DNA of 64,000 nt from Desulfobulbaceae bacterium (GCA_023544645.1 JAMJFO010000005.1:1-64000); one strand, 5' to 3'; shown: positions 17,012-26,502, counted from the first letter of the stretch. The notes: generated from the letters alone by a model not told the origin. A program made the numbers and translations.

Positions 17012-17758
17012 TCAATCCCGGGAAAAAACCTTCCACGAGCCGCCCAGGAGCAGTTCATGAGGTTTGAACGCCGCCTTGTAGGACATGGATGAAATCCCTC
17101 TGATCAGATAGCCGAGGTACAGCAGGCCTATGTTGTTCCGCCGGCAGAAATGCATGAGGTTGAGGATATTCATGACTCCGGGACTGCGCCAGGCCTCGTC
17201 CGGATCGAAATAAAAATAGACGGCATTGAGCCACCGCTCCGAGCCGTCGACCACCGAAACACCCACCAGCCGGTCATCCACCCTGTACCTGATCTCAAAG
17301 CATCGCGAAATGGCGCTGATGAAAAAGCCCGCGTAATAGTCCTCGGCCGAGCTTTTGCTGTCCGGGAACCTGGTTTTCAGATATTTGTCCAGCAGCGCCA
17401 GGTTTTCCTCGCACATCCTGAGCGGCGCGATGCCGGCGGTGAGATCGCTGTTCTTTTTCCTGACCCGGCGCTGGGTCCGGGTCGGTCTGAACTTCTCCGG
17501 CCGTACCCGTATAGGCACGCAGGCCCGGCAGCCCGGGCACCGCATGGAATAGATGCAGTTGCCGTTGCGACGGTATCCCCGGTCAAAAAACATTTCCAGG
17601 GTGTCGTCACCGATGGAGGTGAACATGGCCTGGTGATAGACGGCAAGCTGATCCAGTCCATAGGGACAACTGACACTGACGTCGACAAAATAGCGTTCCA
17701 GCTCGGAATCGATCTGCAGTTCTTCGGGCCTGCCCGAGCGCTCATGTACGGCCATCAA
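17012..17758 (-). CDS. bpt: Aspartate/glutamate leucyltransferase (Bpt-type aminoacyl-tRNA-protein transferase)
   Basis: The enzyme attaches leucine (or arginine in some relatives) from aminoacyl-tRNA to N-terminal Asp or Glu, making substrates for ClpAP/ClpS N-degron breakdown. The 248-residue product, close to the family length, shows an early Cys-Pro-Tyr (CPYGLD), then RRNGNCIYSMRCPGCRACVPIRV, the cysteine-rich N-terminal signature. The GNAT-like half has the conserved FYFDPDEAWRSPGVMNILNLM region and LYLGYLI. The gene is read alone; a large palindrome separates it from gdhA upstream. Two adjacent ATG codons open the frame, so the start is uncertain by one residue. Confidence 0.88.
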   Translation of the reverse strand: MMAVHERSGRPEELQIDSELERYFVDVSVSCPYGLDQLAVYHQAMFTSIGDDTLEMFFDRGYRRNGNCIYSMRCPGCRACVPIRVRPEKFRPTRTQRRVRKKNSDLTAGIAPLRMCEENLALLDKYLKTRFPDSKSSAEDYYAGFFISAISRCFEIRYRVDDRLVGVSVVDGSERWLNAVYFYFDPDEAWRSPGVMNILNLMHFCRRNNIGLLYLGYLIRGISSMSYKAAFKPHELLLGGSWKVFSRD

Positions 17759-17787
17759 ACAAATCCTTCAACCATGTTTCATCACTT

Positions 17788-17940
17788 GTAACTATCCAGC
17801 TTAATGCCGGAAATGACACAAATCACCAAGCCGTAACTGTTCAGCAGTGCCCCAGATTGCGGTAAGCGGGACGGCGAAGCGTACATCGGGTACGTGAGCC
17901 GGCCCGATCGCCGCAAGATGGGGTGCTGCTGGATAGTTAC
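17788..17940. repeat. Large imperfect intergenic palindrome between gdhA and bpt
   Basis: GTAACTATCCAGC (17788-17800) is repeated inverted at 17928-17940. A second, diverged left arm starts at 17833 (GTAACTGTTCAGCAG) and pairs for about 40 bases with the right half 17899-17940. The apex region contains GGTACGTGAGCC (17889-17900). The right end is only six bases past the gdhA stop. A transcript from gdhA would fold into a long hairpin of about 108 bases, so a role in 3-prime end formation or mRNA stability is possible. Confidence 0.8.
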
Positions 17941-17946
17941 CATCAC

Positions 17947-19302
17947 TTAAACCAGCCCCTGGTCGAGCATGGCATTCACTACCTTGACAAATCCGGCAAT
18001 ATTGGCGCCGGCAAGGTAATTTCCTTCCAAACCGTACTCTGCGGCGCTGTTTAAACAGGTACGGTGAATTCGTTTCATTATCTGCTGCAACCGCTGGTCA
18101 ACCTCTTCCCGCGGCCAATGCAGGCGCATGGAGTTCTGGGCCATTTCCAGGCCGGACACAGCCACGCCTCCGGCATTTGCCGCCTTGCCCGGCCCGTAGA
18201 GTATCCTGTTGTCAAGAAACACCTTAACCGCGCCCGGGGTGGAAGGCATGTTGGCCCCTTCACAGACCAGACTCACCCCGCTGTTGACCAGATTCTGCGC
18301 GTCCTTTTCATTTATCTCGTTCTGGGTGGCGCAGGGAAACGCGCAATCCGCATGGTGCGCCCAGAGAGGATTATGATCCAGCTCCGGGTCCACTTCCACA
18401 TACACCGCCCGGGGATACTTGCCGGCGTACTCCCGTATCCGGCCGCGCCTGATGTTCTTGAGATGCATGACATATGCCAGTTTATCCCGGTCAAGGCCTT
18501 CCTCGTCAAACACATAGCCGGACGAATCGGACAGGGTGACCACCCGGCCGCCGAGCTCAAGTATCTTCTCCACGGCAAACTGGGCCACATTGCCGGAACC
18601 GGAGACCAGGCAGGTCCTGCCTTCCAGGGTCTGCTCCCGGATTGCCAGCATTTCCGCGGCAAAGTAGACCATACCGTACCCGGTGGATTCCGGACGAATC
18701 AGGCTGCCTCCCCAGTCAAGGCTTTTGCCGGTGAGCACCCCGGTGAATTCGTTCCTCAGCTTCTTGTACATGCCGAAGAGGTAGCCGATCTCCCGGGACC
18801 CTACCCCGATATCGCCTGCCGGAATATCGGTATTGGACCCGATATGCCGCTGCAACTCCGCCATGAAATTCTGGCAGAAGCGCATGACTTCTCCGTCCGA
18901 GCGTCCCTTGGGGTTGAAATCCGAGCCCCCTTTGCCTCCGCCCATGGACAAGGTGGTGAGGCTGTTCTTGAAAACCTGTTCAAAGGCGAGAAACTTGATA
19001 ATCGACAGGGTGACGGACGGATGGAAGCGAAGCCCGCCCTTGTAGGGACCGATGGCGGAATTCATCTCGACCCGGAATCCCCGGTTGACATGCACCTGCC
19101 CCTGGTCGTCATTCCAGGGCACCCGGAACATGATCACCCGTTCCGGCTCGGTGATCCTCTCCATAACCGCCTGGCGGCGAAACTCGGGATTGCGGTCGAG
19201 AACCGGACGCACCGACTGCATTACCTCCTGGACGGCCTGGTGGAATTCCTTTTCCTGGGGATCACGCTGCACTATGGAAGAAAAAATGGTTTCCATGACC
19301 AA
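17947..19302 (-). CDS. gdhA: NADP-type glutamate dehydrogenase
   Basis: The hexameric enzyme aminates 2-oxoglutarate to glutamate with NADPH in the cytoplasm. The 451-residue length is typical of the bacterial 50-kDa class. KGGLRFHP and GGGKGGSDFNPKG carry the substrate-binding and catalytic lysines, and PAGDIGVGSREIGYLFGMYKKL follows as in the E. coli class. The Rossmann motif appears as VSGSGNVAQFAVEK. Residues FPCATQNEINEKDA and NAGGVAVSGLEMAQNS are further signatures. It lies 16 bases downstream of the receiver/PEP-synthase-like gene on the same strand and may be co-transcribed with it. Confidence 0.95.
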   Translation of the reverse strand: MVMETIFSSIVQRDPQEKEFHQAVQEVMQSVRPVLDRNPEFRRQAVMERITEPERVIMFRVPWNDDQGQVHVNRGFRVEMNSAIGPYKGGLRFHPSVTLSIIKFLAFEQVFKNSLTTLSMGGGKGGSDFNPKGRSDGEVMRFCQNFMAELQRHIGSNTDIPAGDIGVGSREIGYLFGMYKKLRNEFTGVLTGKSLDWGGSLIRPESTGYGMVYFAAEMLAIREQTLEGRTCLVSGSGNVAQFAVEKILELGGRVVTLSDSSGYVFDEEGLDRDKLAYVMHLKNIRRGRIREYAGKYPRAVYVEVDPELDHNPLWAHHADCAFPCATQNEINEKDAQNLVNSGVSLVCEGANMPSTPGAVKVFLDNRILYGPGKAANAGGVAVSGLEMAQNSMRLHWPREEVDQRLQQIMKRIHRTCLNSAAEYGLEGNYLAGANIAGFVKVVNAMLDQGLV

Positions 19303-19318
19303 GTTTTACCCTTTTTTT

Positions 19319-22300
19319 TCATTTCCCGCCACCATCACCCGCATCAAGCACAACAGCCTGGGAAGTATGTCCGTCCGCCTTGAGGATGAATGGCTTCTTC
19401 AGCCGGACATGGCAGACATGCTCGGTTTCCTCTACTATTTCACGGCTCGTGAGCCAGGACCAGTCAAGACTCCCGGCCATTTCCGGCGCATCCTGGCCAT
19501 TCATCATATTTTCTTGCACCATCAGGTAGGGAATGCCCAGGGAGGTTATGTTGTGAAAGAAGTGCGCCCCCTGGGAAGGCTCCGCCGTGACACCGCGGCC
19601 CTGTATTTCAACAATCGCCCCGCTGGCGGAAATATCGTGCCACTTGACCGGGATCCCGAGCCAGGGGTCGGCGGTTCCCCACCTGCCGAACCCGACCAGA
19701 AGCATCTTCCTGCCCTCCCTGGCCAGCGAACGGTTCATCCGGCTAATCTCAGAGGCAATATCCCTGGTCGCTGCCGCATCAAAGTTTTCCGGCTTCACGT
19801 ACAGGATGTCGGCCATGGACTGGAACATGCCGTGGCCCAATGCCCGGGCGGAATAGATCACTGCCGCGGCCCGGTCATCCCCGCTTATGGCCACCTCCCT
19901 GCTTTCGCCGGCAGCGGCAATGGGGCGGATCTGGAGAAAGGAGAAAGTACTCTTGGCGGGATCGTCGGCAAGATCCAGGGCAAACTCTATCTCCACTTCA
20001 CTGCCCAACCCCTCCCGGCCCAGAGCAACAAGCTCATTCATGATTCCGGACAGGGGGAAAAAATTATGCTTGAGCAATGCGGCAAAAGTCAGGATCTTGG
20101 GCCCGGGCTGATCAACGTCACGCACCCGCTGTTCTTCGGGGAAATAGGTGCTGGACAGGAACCGGACCGGATATTCGTCAGCCGCGTCATCCAGCTCCCG
20201 GCGGACCAGGTTGGAGTTTTCGGGAAAAAAGGAGGCTGAAGCGCCGCAGTCCAGGCTGTAAAACCAGCGCTGAGTGTTCTTCAGCATATCCTCGGCAGTG
20301 GACATGTGGGGAAGATTTTCCGGATATTTGGGGGAAAAGCGCAGGCTGCGCTCCCCTTCCACCACTGTTTTGCCGAACCCGAGGGCGATGTGGGCTATGC
20401 CATCCTCCTGCTTCATGGGAGCAAGGGGATAAAAATTATAGCTCTGGATCGTCCCGGAGATGGCCGGGTAAAAATGGTCTCCATACCGACCGCCGGCCAG
20501 CCGCTGAATGATCACGGCCATGGCGTCTTCATTCTGCTGGTTGATGGAGCGGGAAAAGGAGCGGGGCCCTTCAAACCAGGTTGACGCATAGACCAGCTTG
20601 ACCGCCCGGACCAGCTGGCTGAAACGCACGGCAAAATCAGGATCCGCATTGGCCAGCATGTAGGTGCTGTACAACCCCGCATAGGGCATGGCTTGAGCAT
20701 CTTCGAGCATGCTGGACGAGCGGACGGAGAGGGGATGGCCGGTCTGTGCGAGGTATGCCCGCAGATCTTCAAGAAGCCATTCTGGCATCTCCGCGCTCTC
20801 GAAACGGTGCGCGATCTCCGCATCGCTCAGCTCATCATCAGGATGCAGGTGATTATGGGTGATGAAATCATCAAAACCTTCGGTGGTTATCACGCAGGTC
20901 CGGGGCACATGGACCCTGCCCCCGGACAAAAGGGAGTCCTGATGCCCCGGCCGCTGCAACTGCGAGCTGATAAAGGCTATCCCCCTGGCCTTGCCGCCCA
21001 TAGACCCCTGCCCGATCCTGACAAAATCAGTCACTTCCGGATCAAACCCCTCCCGCAGGAACTGGGTCACAATCCCCTTCTGCCTGAGCCGGCGCAGCGC
21101 GTGCACCTTGAAAAGGATATCCTCCCGCAGGCACGCCGGGTCATCGACCCCGGTAAAATAACGCCTGTTCAAACGCGAGGCAAGGGCGATCTCGGCCCTG
21201 GCCATCACCCAGTGGGAAAAATGATTGCGCCGGGCATGGTACATCAGGGAGTCGTCAGGTATTGCGCGCAGCATTTGTTCAAACTCGAACAGGTTTGACG
21301 CCCTGCCGATCTCCGCACCGTCCGGCAGCCGGAAAATAAAGTCCCCGAAACCAAGATAGTTGAGAAAAAAACCGTGAATGTCCTCCCTGATGGTTGCCGC
21401 ATCCTTCAAAACGAACATTGCCTGCATGGACAGGGCCTTTTCTTTGTTCTGTGCATCAGCACTCATGACCAGAACAGGCAGATCGCGCACTTCCCGGCGG
21501 ATTTCCGTTATCAGCATGATGCCGGCATCCTCGGTCGCTCTTCCTCCCCTGGCAAAACGGACATCCGTCAGCAGGGCGTAGAGAGTATGCCGATACCTGG
21601 TAACAAGATCCATGGCCTCCTCGTACGAACCGGCAACAAGGATCTTCGGCCGGGCACGCATCTTGAGCAGCCGGTGCTGATCGTTGAGCCCCTCATCCAG
21701 CACGGCCTGGGTCTGCCTGACAACCTCATGGTACAGGATGGGCAGGATCCGAGACCGGTGGACGGGAGAATCCTCCACGTACAGAATCACCCGGACCATG
21801 GCCCTGGCGGTGTCGAAATCCACATTCCTGCGGTCCTCGACGCTCTTGACAATGGCCATCAGGATACTGGAGTCGCAGCACCAGATATACCTGTCGTCAA
21901 TGACGCAGGGTTCTTTATCCTCCATGCTCTGTTCGGCATCCCTGGGATTACGCGCCAGCAGAATAACCGGCGTCTGCGGATATCGCTTTTTGACTTTGCC
22001 GGCAAATGTCGCGCAGTCCATACCGCCGAAATAGGGCATGGTCAGAATAAGGTCATAGGAATTTTCCTCCAGCATCTCCAGCGCTTTTTCAACACTGGAG
22101 ACCCTGGTGATGCGGGGAGGACGGCTCAGGTTGAGGCCCCGGTACTCGTTGATGATCCGCATGGCGAGGCTGCCGTCCTCTTCCATGATATAGGCGTCAT
22201 AGGCGCTTGAAACCAGCAGGATCTCCCGCACCTTGAAGGCCATCAGGTCATAAAACACCCCGAAATGGGGATCATGGCCGCTGACGGACGGCGGCACGGA

Positions 22301-22333
22301 TGACCAGGATACCCTGCTGCGGGCCTTTTCCAT
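19319..22333 (-). CDS. Two receiver domains fused to a PEP synthase-like ATP-binding domain
   Basis: The ATG at 22333 is chosen over earlier in-frame starts because AAGGAG lies nine bases upstream and it follows the previous stop by five bases. The product has 1004 residues. Residues 36-170 resemble a receiver domain, but the expected phospho-acceptor stretch reads YDLILTMP, without the Asp. Residues 182-325 form a complete-looking receiver: acidic E187-D188, acceptor D257 in LLTDVRF, S291 and K310. From about 430 on, the protein matches the ATP-grasp N-terminal domain of PEP synthase/pyruvate phosphate dikinase (IGQGSMGGKARGIAF, LSVRSSSMLEDAQ, PYAGLYSTYM). The phosphohistidine and PEP-barrel domains of PEP synthase are not seen, so it is unlikely to make PEP. 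A signalling or regulatory phosphotransfer role is inferred. Confidence 0.85.
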   Translation of the reverse strand: MEKARSRVSWSSVPPSVSGHDPHFGVFYDLMAFKVREILLVSSAYDAYIMEEDGSLAMRIINEYRGLNLSRPPRITRVSSVEKALEMLEENSYDLILTMPYFGGMDCATFAGKVKKRYPQTPVILLARNPRDAEQSMEDKEPCVIDDRYIWCCDSSILMAIVKSVEDRRNVDFDTARAMVRVILYVEDSPVHRSRILPILYHEVVRQTQAVLDEGLNDQHRLLKMRARPKILVAGSYEEAMDLVTRYRHTLYALLTDVRFARGGRATEDAGIMLITEIRREVRDLPVLVMSADAQNKEKALSMQAMFVLKDAATIREDIHGFFLNYLGFGDFIFRLPDGAEIGRASNLFEFEQMLRAIPDDSLMYHARRNHFSHWVMARAEIALASRLNRRYFTGVDDPACLREDILFKVHALRRLRQKGIVTQFLREGFDPEVTDFVRIGQGSMGGKARGIAFISSQLQRPGHQDSLLSGGRVHVPRTCVITTEGFDDFITHNHLHPDDELSDAEIAHRFESAEMPEWLLEDLRAYLAQTGHPLSVRSSSMLEDAQAMPYAGLYSTYMLANADPDFAVRFSQLVRAVKLVYASTWFEGPRSFSRSINQQNEDAMAVIIQRLAGGRYGDHFYPAISGTIQSYNFYPLAPMKQEDGIAHIALGFGKTVVEGERSLRFSPKYPENLPHMSTAEDMLKNTQRWFYSLDCGASASFFPENSNLVRRELDDAADEYPVRFLSSTYFPEEQRVRDVDQPGPKILTFAALLKHNFFPLSGIMNELVALGREGLGSEVEIEFALDLADDPAKSTFSFLQIRPIAAAGESREVAISGDDRAAAVIYSARALGHGMFQSMADILYVKPENFDAAATRDIASEISRMNRSLAREGRKMLLVGFGRWGTADPWLGIPVKWHDISASGAIVEIQGRGVTAEPSQGAHFFHNITSLGIPYLMVQENMMNGQDAPEMAGSLDWSWLTSREIVEETEHVCHVRLKKPFILKADGHTSQAVVLDAGDGGGK

Positions 22334-22338
22334 CACTA

Positions 22339-22809
22339 TTACTCCTTCCATCTTAAATAAGGGTTTCTGACCAGGGCTGCATTGAAATATTTCGGATCGC
22401 CGGTGACTTCCCTGCCGACCCAAGCGGGCAGAGAAAACATCTGATCCTCGCGTTCAAGTTCAACTTCAGCAACGATCAGACCGCTGTTCTCCCCGAGAAA
22501 CTCATCAACCTCCCAGATCATCCCCGCATGTTCAAATGTATAGCGGTTTTTCTCAATGAGCGGTTTTTCGCACAACCGTTCCAGCATCTCCCGGGCATCA
22601 ACAACAGGTATCGCATATTCATACTCCCTGCGGGCAATGCCGGCTCCTTTTCCCTTGATGGTCAGATATCCTTTGCCGGCCATGACCCTGACCCTGACCG
22701 TGATCCCGCTTCCAGGGCAAAGATATCCCTGGCAACACCTGACAGCCTGGATGCTTTTTTTCCAGCTGCTGTCATTTACCAGGAATTTCCGTTCAATTTC
22801 TATTCCCAT
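22339..22809 (-). CDS. CYTH domain protein
   Basis: The product has 156 residues and begins MGIEIERKFLV, the E-x-E-x-K strand that binds metal and polyphosphate in CYTH (adenylate cyclase class IV / thiamine triphosphatase) enzymes. Later strands carry the usual basic and acidic residues of the tunnel fold: VRVRV, YLTIKGKG, REYEYAIP, EVDEF and VAEVELE. The ATG at 22809 is preferred to a GTG two codons earlier because GGAGG is five bases upstream. CYTH enzymes of this size hydrolyse triphosphates or short polyphosphate. The stop is five bases from the start of the receiver/PEP-synthase-like gene, so the two are co-transcribed. Confidence 0.88.
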   Translation of the reverse strand: MGIEIERKFLVNDSSWKKSIQAVRCCQGYLCPGSGITVRVRVMAGKGYLTIKGKGAGIARREYEYAIPVVDAREMLERLCEKPLIEKNRYTFEHAGMIWEVDEFLGENSGLIVAEVELEREDQMFSLPAWVGREVTGDPKYFNAALVRNPYLRWKE

Positions 22810-22904
22810 TGCCACCTCCCAGGTGATTACTCATTGATTCAACTTTCTGACTTTTGTTAACTTACTGTAAAGAAAACAAAGTGTGAGGATTCAACTCGCT
22901 TATT

Positions 22905-22983
22905 GTTCAAGCTGCAGGCTGAAGACTATCAGGCTACTTGCGAAAACCGCCCCTAAAAGCCTATAGCCTTAACAGCTAACAGC
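22905..22983. repeat. Short degenerate repeats of AGGCTA/GCCTATAG type
   Basis: The non-coding stretch after the antiporter stop is built of short direct and inverted variants of GCAGGCTGAAG, CAGGCTAC, AGCCTATAGCC and CAGCCTATT. It looks like a decayed simple intergenic repeat. No terminator-like stem with a T run is evident. Confidence 0.35.
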
Positions 22984-25110
22984 CTATTCCAACTCCGGAA
23001 TATAAACAACCATCACCGGTTTCTCACAGTCCTGGACCACACTGTCCGACAGCGAGCCGAAAAACATCTTCTGGAACCCATGACTCCTGGCCGCCGACAT
23101 GATAATCAGATCATGATATGCGGCTTCCTGCAGAATATATTCAAGCCGGGATTCGGATGCCACGACCATGTGCCGGGTCTGGATATCGAAAAAATTATCG
23201 GTGAGCCATTCCTGCAGTTCGCTGTCTGCCGCCTGAACTTCATCCCTGGTGCAGTCAAAATGCAGCAGATGAAGAAAGGTAATTCTGGGCATCACCGCCA
23301 TGGCCATTGCCTCCAGCACAGGCATCAATTCCTCCAGCTGGGAGATGGACAGAAAAGGCACCAGAATCCTGTCCGACCTGAAAGCTCCCACAAACCGCAC
23401 AGCAACCAGGGGACACGAAACATTTGCCGCGACCGTTTCAAGCACCCGTTGAAAATTTCGCGGGTTTCTGCCCAGCGGATAGCCCAGCACCACCGCATGC
23501 GTGTTACTGAACTCCACGGCTGAAACCAGCCCTGCAGCCGGTGAATCAAAGATCAGCTCCTTTTTCATCGGGTAGCCGAGCGAATTCACCTCATCGTTTT
23601 CCGGCATAAACAGTGATTCATGCTCATGGGGTTTATAATGGTCCATCTCGGCCTTTCCCAGGACGCGGACCGACATGGGCAGGGCATGATAGTGATGGGC
23701 AAGGATGGTGGCAATCCTGGCAAGACCGCGAACCGTCGAAAAATGATATGCGCCGAAAACAACAACGCCGTCCGCGTTGGCCGCCGGCCGGATCCTGTCT
23801 CCGGACCAGGGTACCAGGCTGACCCCCTCGGGACTGCGGAGCCATAACCTGCACGCCCGGATGCCGCGGTTCCCGCATTCCGGATGCGGCTCAATCTTTT
23901 CCCCCTCCCCTGCCTTCTCAATGGCAAAACGGGCAAGCAGCGGACCGCCCAGCTCTGAAAAAATCACCCCCGCCAGGACCACCGGGGTTATGACCACCGA
24001 CCAGGCAGACAGGTCTTTATCGCTGCTGATCAAAACAACCAGGCCGATGGCAACCCCTGCCTGCGGCAGCAGGGCCAGGCCGAGATACCTGCGAACCGTA
24101 TCCGATGCTCCGGACATCCATGCGCCGAACCAGGCGCCGTAATACTTGCCGACGATCCTGCCGACAAAATACACCAGCCCTATCCATCCGGCCAGCTTCA
24201 GCGCGGACAGATCAAGATGCAGACCCGCCAGGGTAAAAAAAAGGACATAGATCGGCGGTTCAAAAGCATTCAGCGCCCGGAACAGGCGGACATCCCTCTC
24301 AGCCCGGTTGATAATCGTAAAACCGGCGGCCATCCCGGCCAGCAGGGGAGAAAGATCAAAATACCGGGTAGTCTCTCCGCAAAGCAGCAGCAGGGCAAGG
24401 CCGGCGGTCAGCATCTCCCCGCGATTGTGCAGCTTCTTGAGAATAACATCAATCAGCAGGCCGGTCGCCACCCCGATGAACAGGGAAAAAAGAATTTCGG
24501 AAACAGACGCGTAGAGAGCCGGCCACAGGGCAACATCACTTGGGGCTACCAGTTGGTGGGAGATGGAAACAGCCATCCCGAAAACCATGATGGCAACGCC
24601 GTCACCGACCGCCACCACGGCCATCAGGGTCGACGTCAACACCCCCCTGGCTCCCATTTCCCTTGTAATAACCAGGAGGGTGGCCGGTGCGTTTGCCAAA
24701 GCCACCGAACCCAGGAGCAGGGACAGAATAAAGGTTTCAAGATGGTTGACGGCTTCTCCGGCAATCAACCATGAGGTCAGGTAGGTCCCCGCGGAAACCA
24801 CGAAAAACACCCCCAAAGCCTGAAGCAAACATATATATCCGACGTCCCTGGCGAAACTGCCCATCCTTCGCAGTTCAATATGCTCGCCGATGCTGAAGGC
24901 GATGAGCATCAATGCAATCTGGGTAAAATGCTCCAGCCGGTGGCCAACGCTTTCCATGGATATAACTCCAAAACAGGACGGCCCCAGGGCCAGGCCGGCA
25001 AGGATATACCCGGTGACCGAGGGCAGGCCGATCAGCTGGCAGACTTTGGCAAATACCAAACCGGCCGAGAGAAGCAGGGCCATGCCCAGGGTTATTTCAA
25101 TTTCACTCAT
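22984..25110 (-). CDS. Cation/proton antiporter (CPA2-like) with C-terminal universal stress-type domain
   Basis: The start at 25110 (MSEIEITLG) is chosen because it overlaps the TGA of the upstream gene as ATGA; the open frame further upstream is arginine/glycine-rich and unlikely. The 708-residue product has about 12 membrane segments (residues 5-400) of the Na+/H+ exchanger type, including GLPSVTGYILAGLALGP and the NAPATLLVI region. A cytoplasmic tail (about 420-705) ends like a universal stress protein: HLLHFDCTRDEV, HDLIIMSAARSHGF, then GSLSDSVVQDCEKPVMVVY. The tail probably binds a nucleotide and regulates exchange. It is coupled to the small gene upstream. Confidence 0.85.
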   Translation of the reverse strand: MSEIEITLGMALLLSAGLVFAKVCQLIGLPSVTGYILAGLALGPSCFGVISMESVGHRLEHFTQIALMLIAFSIGEHIELRRMGSFARDVGYICLLQALGVFFVVSAGTYLTSWLIAGEAVNHLETFILSLLLGSVALANAPATLLVITREMGARGVLTSTLMAVVAVGDGVAIMVFGMAVSISHQLVAPSDVALWPALYASVSEILFSLFIGVATGLLIDVILKKLHNRGEMLTAGLALLLLCGETTRYFDLSPLLAGMAAGFTIINRAERDVRLFRALNAFEPPIYVLFFTLAGLHLDLSALKLAGWIGLVYFVGRIVGKYYGAWFGAWMSGASDTVRRYLGLALLPQAGVAIGLVVLISSDKDLSAWSVVITPVVLAGVIFSELGGPLLARFAIEKAGEGEKIEPHPECGNRGIRACRLWLRSPEGVSLVPWSGDRIRPAANADGVVVFGAYHFSTVRGLARIATILAHHYHALPMSVRVLGKAEMDHYKPHEHESLFMPENDEVNSLGYPMKKELIFDSPAAGLVSAVEFSNTHAVVLGYPLGRNPRNFQRVLETVAANVSCPLVAVRFVGAFRSDRILVPFLSISQLEELMPVLEAMAMAVMPRITFLHLLHFDCTRDEVQAADSELQEWLTDNFFDIQTRHMVVASESRLEYILQEAAYHDLIIMSAARSHGFQKMFFGSLSDSVVQDCEKPVMVVYIPELE

Positions 25111-25526
25111 CGCGTTTTCCCGGCACCGCCTGGAAGCCATTCCGCCGCAACGATGCCGTCCAGACCCTGGACAAGATGCTGCCGCGCGTCCGGGTCGGAA
25201 AACTGCTCCAGCAGCATTCCGACCAGCTCCCGGGCTTTTTCTTCCACCTCCTGTCCGCACCCCACGGCTCCCGGGAAAGAATTCTCGGCCAGTTCAACGG
25301 CGATAATCGACAGGGCCATATCTATCCGCCGGCGGTCTTTGAGCAGCACCGCTGCCCAGAAAAGATGGTCAGCGCGAGGATTGATCTTGGGATCGCGCAT
25401 CCAGAAAGCGGGGGGGAGTTTGACTATCCCCAGTTTTTTGGTCAAGGCGAATTCAAAGCGTTTTTGCAGCAATTCAGGATCCGGCAGCCTGTTGCCGCGT
25501 ATCGCTGCAATCATTTCAGAAAACAT
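25107..25526 (-). CDS. Small helical protein of unknown function, coupled to the antiporter
   Basis: The 139-residue product is soluble and mostly helical, without cysteine-rich or membrane segments. It contains FEFALTKKLGIVKLPPAFW and a long acidic helix near the C-terminus. The gene overlaps the antiporter start by four bases, so translation is coupled and a role in antiporter function or regulation is suggested by position only. No family recognised. The next gene on the other side, plsC, is divergent. Confidence 0.6.
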   Translation of the reverse strand: MFSEMIAAIRGNRLPDPELLQKRFEFALTKKLGIVKLPPAFWMRDPKINPRADHLFWAAVLLKDRRRIDMALSIIAVELAENSFPGAVGCGQEVEEKARELVGMLLEQFSDPDARQHLVQGLDGIVAAEWLPGGAGKTR

Positions 25527-25773
25527 TGCCCTTGCCTTTCGTTTTCGAATATATTCAAAAAACAGTGGTTTTTTTTAGAATTTCACGTTTATTTTACCCC
25601 ATTCCATGGCGGTTCGACAATGAGAGAAAGGAAAAAGACGGACTGTTTGCGGTTTCAGCCCATAGAGGGAGCGGATTTCCGGCGCCGGGGATCAACAACC
25701 GGCCCGCTGGAGAACAAACCGCCGACAACCCGCAAATCGACAACGTAAATTGGAAATATTGCAACTGTTCACA

Positions 25774-26502
25774 ATGTCTCCCCTCCAGTATATCCGCGCC
25801 CTCCTGACCCTGCTGCTTGCGGCGCCCCTCACCCTGTTGTTCAGCGCGTTAACCCTGGGGGATATCTTTCTGGTCCGGCGTTCGCAGCAAAAGGTCCAGG
25901 TATTCCCCAGAACATGGGGCAGATTAATCTGCCGTCTGGCCGGGGCCAAGGTGCGCATCGAGGGAGCGGACAATCTTGCGCCGGACCAGACATACATTTT
26001 TGTCGGCAACCATGTAAGCCAGTTCGACATCTTCAGCTTCCAGGGATATTTCCCCCATGACTTCCGCTGGATTGCCAAAAAAGAGTTGTTTCGCATTCCT
26101 CTGTTCGGCCCGGCCATGCTTCGGTCGGGAATTGTGCCCATTGACCGGTCCCACGGCAGAGAGGCCTTAAAAAGCCTGAACCGGGCCGCTGAAAAGATTG
26201 CCGGCGGCACCTCGGTCCTGATTTTCCCGGAAGGCACAAGGAGTCCGGACGGGCGCCTGCATCCATTCAAGACCGGCGCGGTAATGCTGGCGATCAAAGC
26301 AGGAGTCCCGGTCGTCCCCATTGGGTTTAACGGCACCTACTCGATCCTGCCCAAGGGAAAACTGCTGCCGGACCACGGGGAAATAATCATCCGGATCGGC
26401 GCCCCCATACCCACTGACAGCTATAAGTCCCGCGACAAACAGGAACTCGCGGACCATCTCCACGACCGGGTTGCCCAACTGCTGGACAGCGAAAAGAAAT
26501 AA
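25774..26502 (+). CDS. plsC: 1-acyl-sn-glycerol-3-phosphate acyltransferase
   Basis: PlsC adds the second acyl chain to lysophosphatidate to make phosphatidate at the inner membrane. The acyltransferase motifs are clear: NHVSQFD (the H-x4-D catalytic motif), RSGIVPIDRS, FPEGTRSPDGRL and VPVVPIGFNGT. A hydrophobic N-terminal segment (about 6-28) anchors the protein. The product is 242 residues from the ATG at 25774; an in-frame TTG eight codons earlier is also possible, and neither has a strong ribosome site. It is divergent from the antiporter unit and precedes bamA by about 145 bases. Confidence 0.9.
   Translation: MSPLQYIRALLTLLLAAPLTLLFSALTLGDIFLVRRSQQKVQVFPRTWGRLICRLAGAKVRIEGADNLAPDQTYIFVGNHVSQFDIFSFQGYFPHDFRWIAKKELFRIPLFGPAMLRSGIVPIDRSHGREALKSLNRAAEKIAGGTSVLIFPEGTRSPDGRLHPFKTGAVMLAIKAGVPVVPIGFNGTYSILPKGKLLPDHGEIIIRIGAPIPTDSYKSRDKQELADHLHDRVAQLLDSEKK

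Noticed and set aside
18064-19383. Long open frame antisense to gdhA (439 codons)
   Set aside because: Complete overlap with gdhA, no ribosome site and no domain; a codon-bias shadow.
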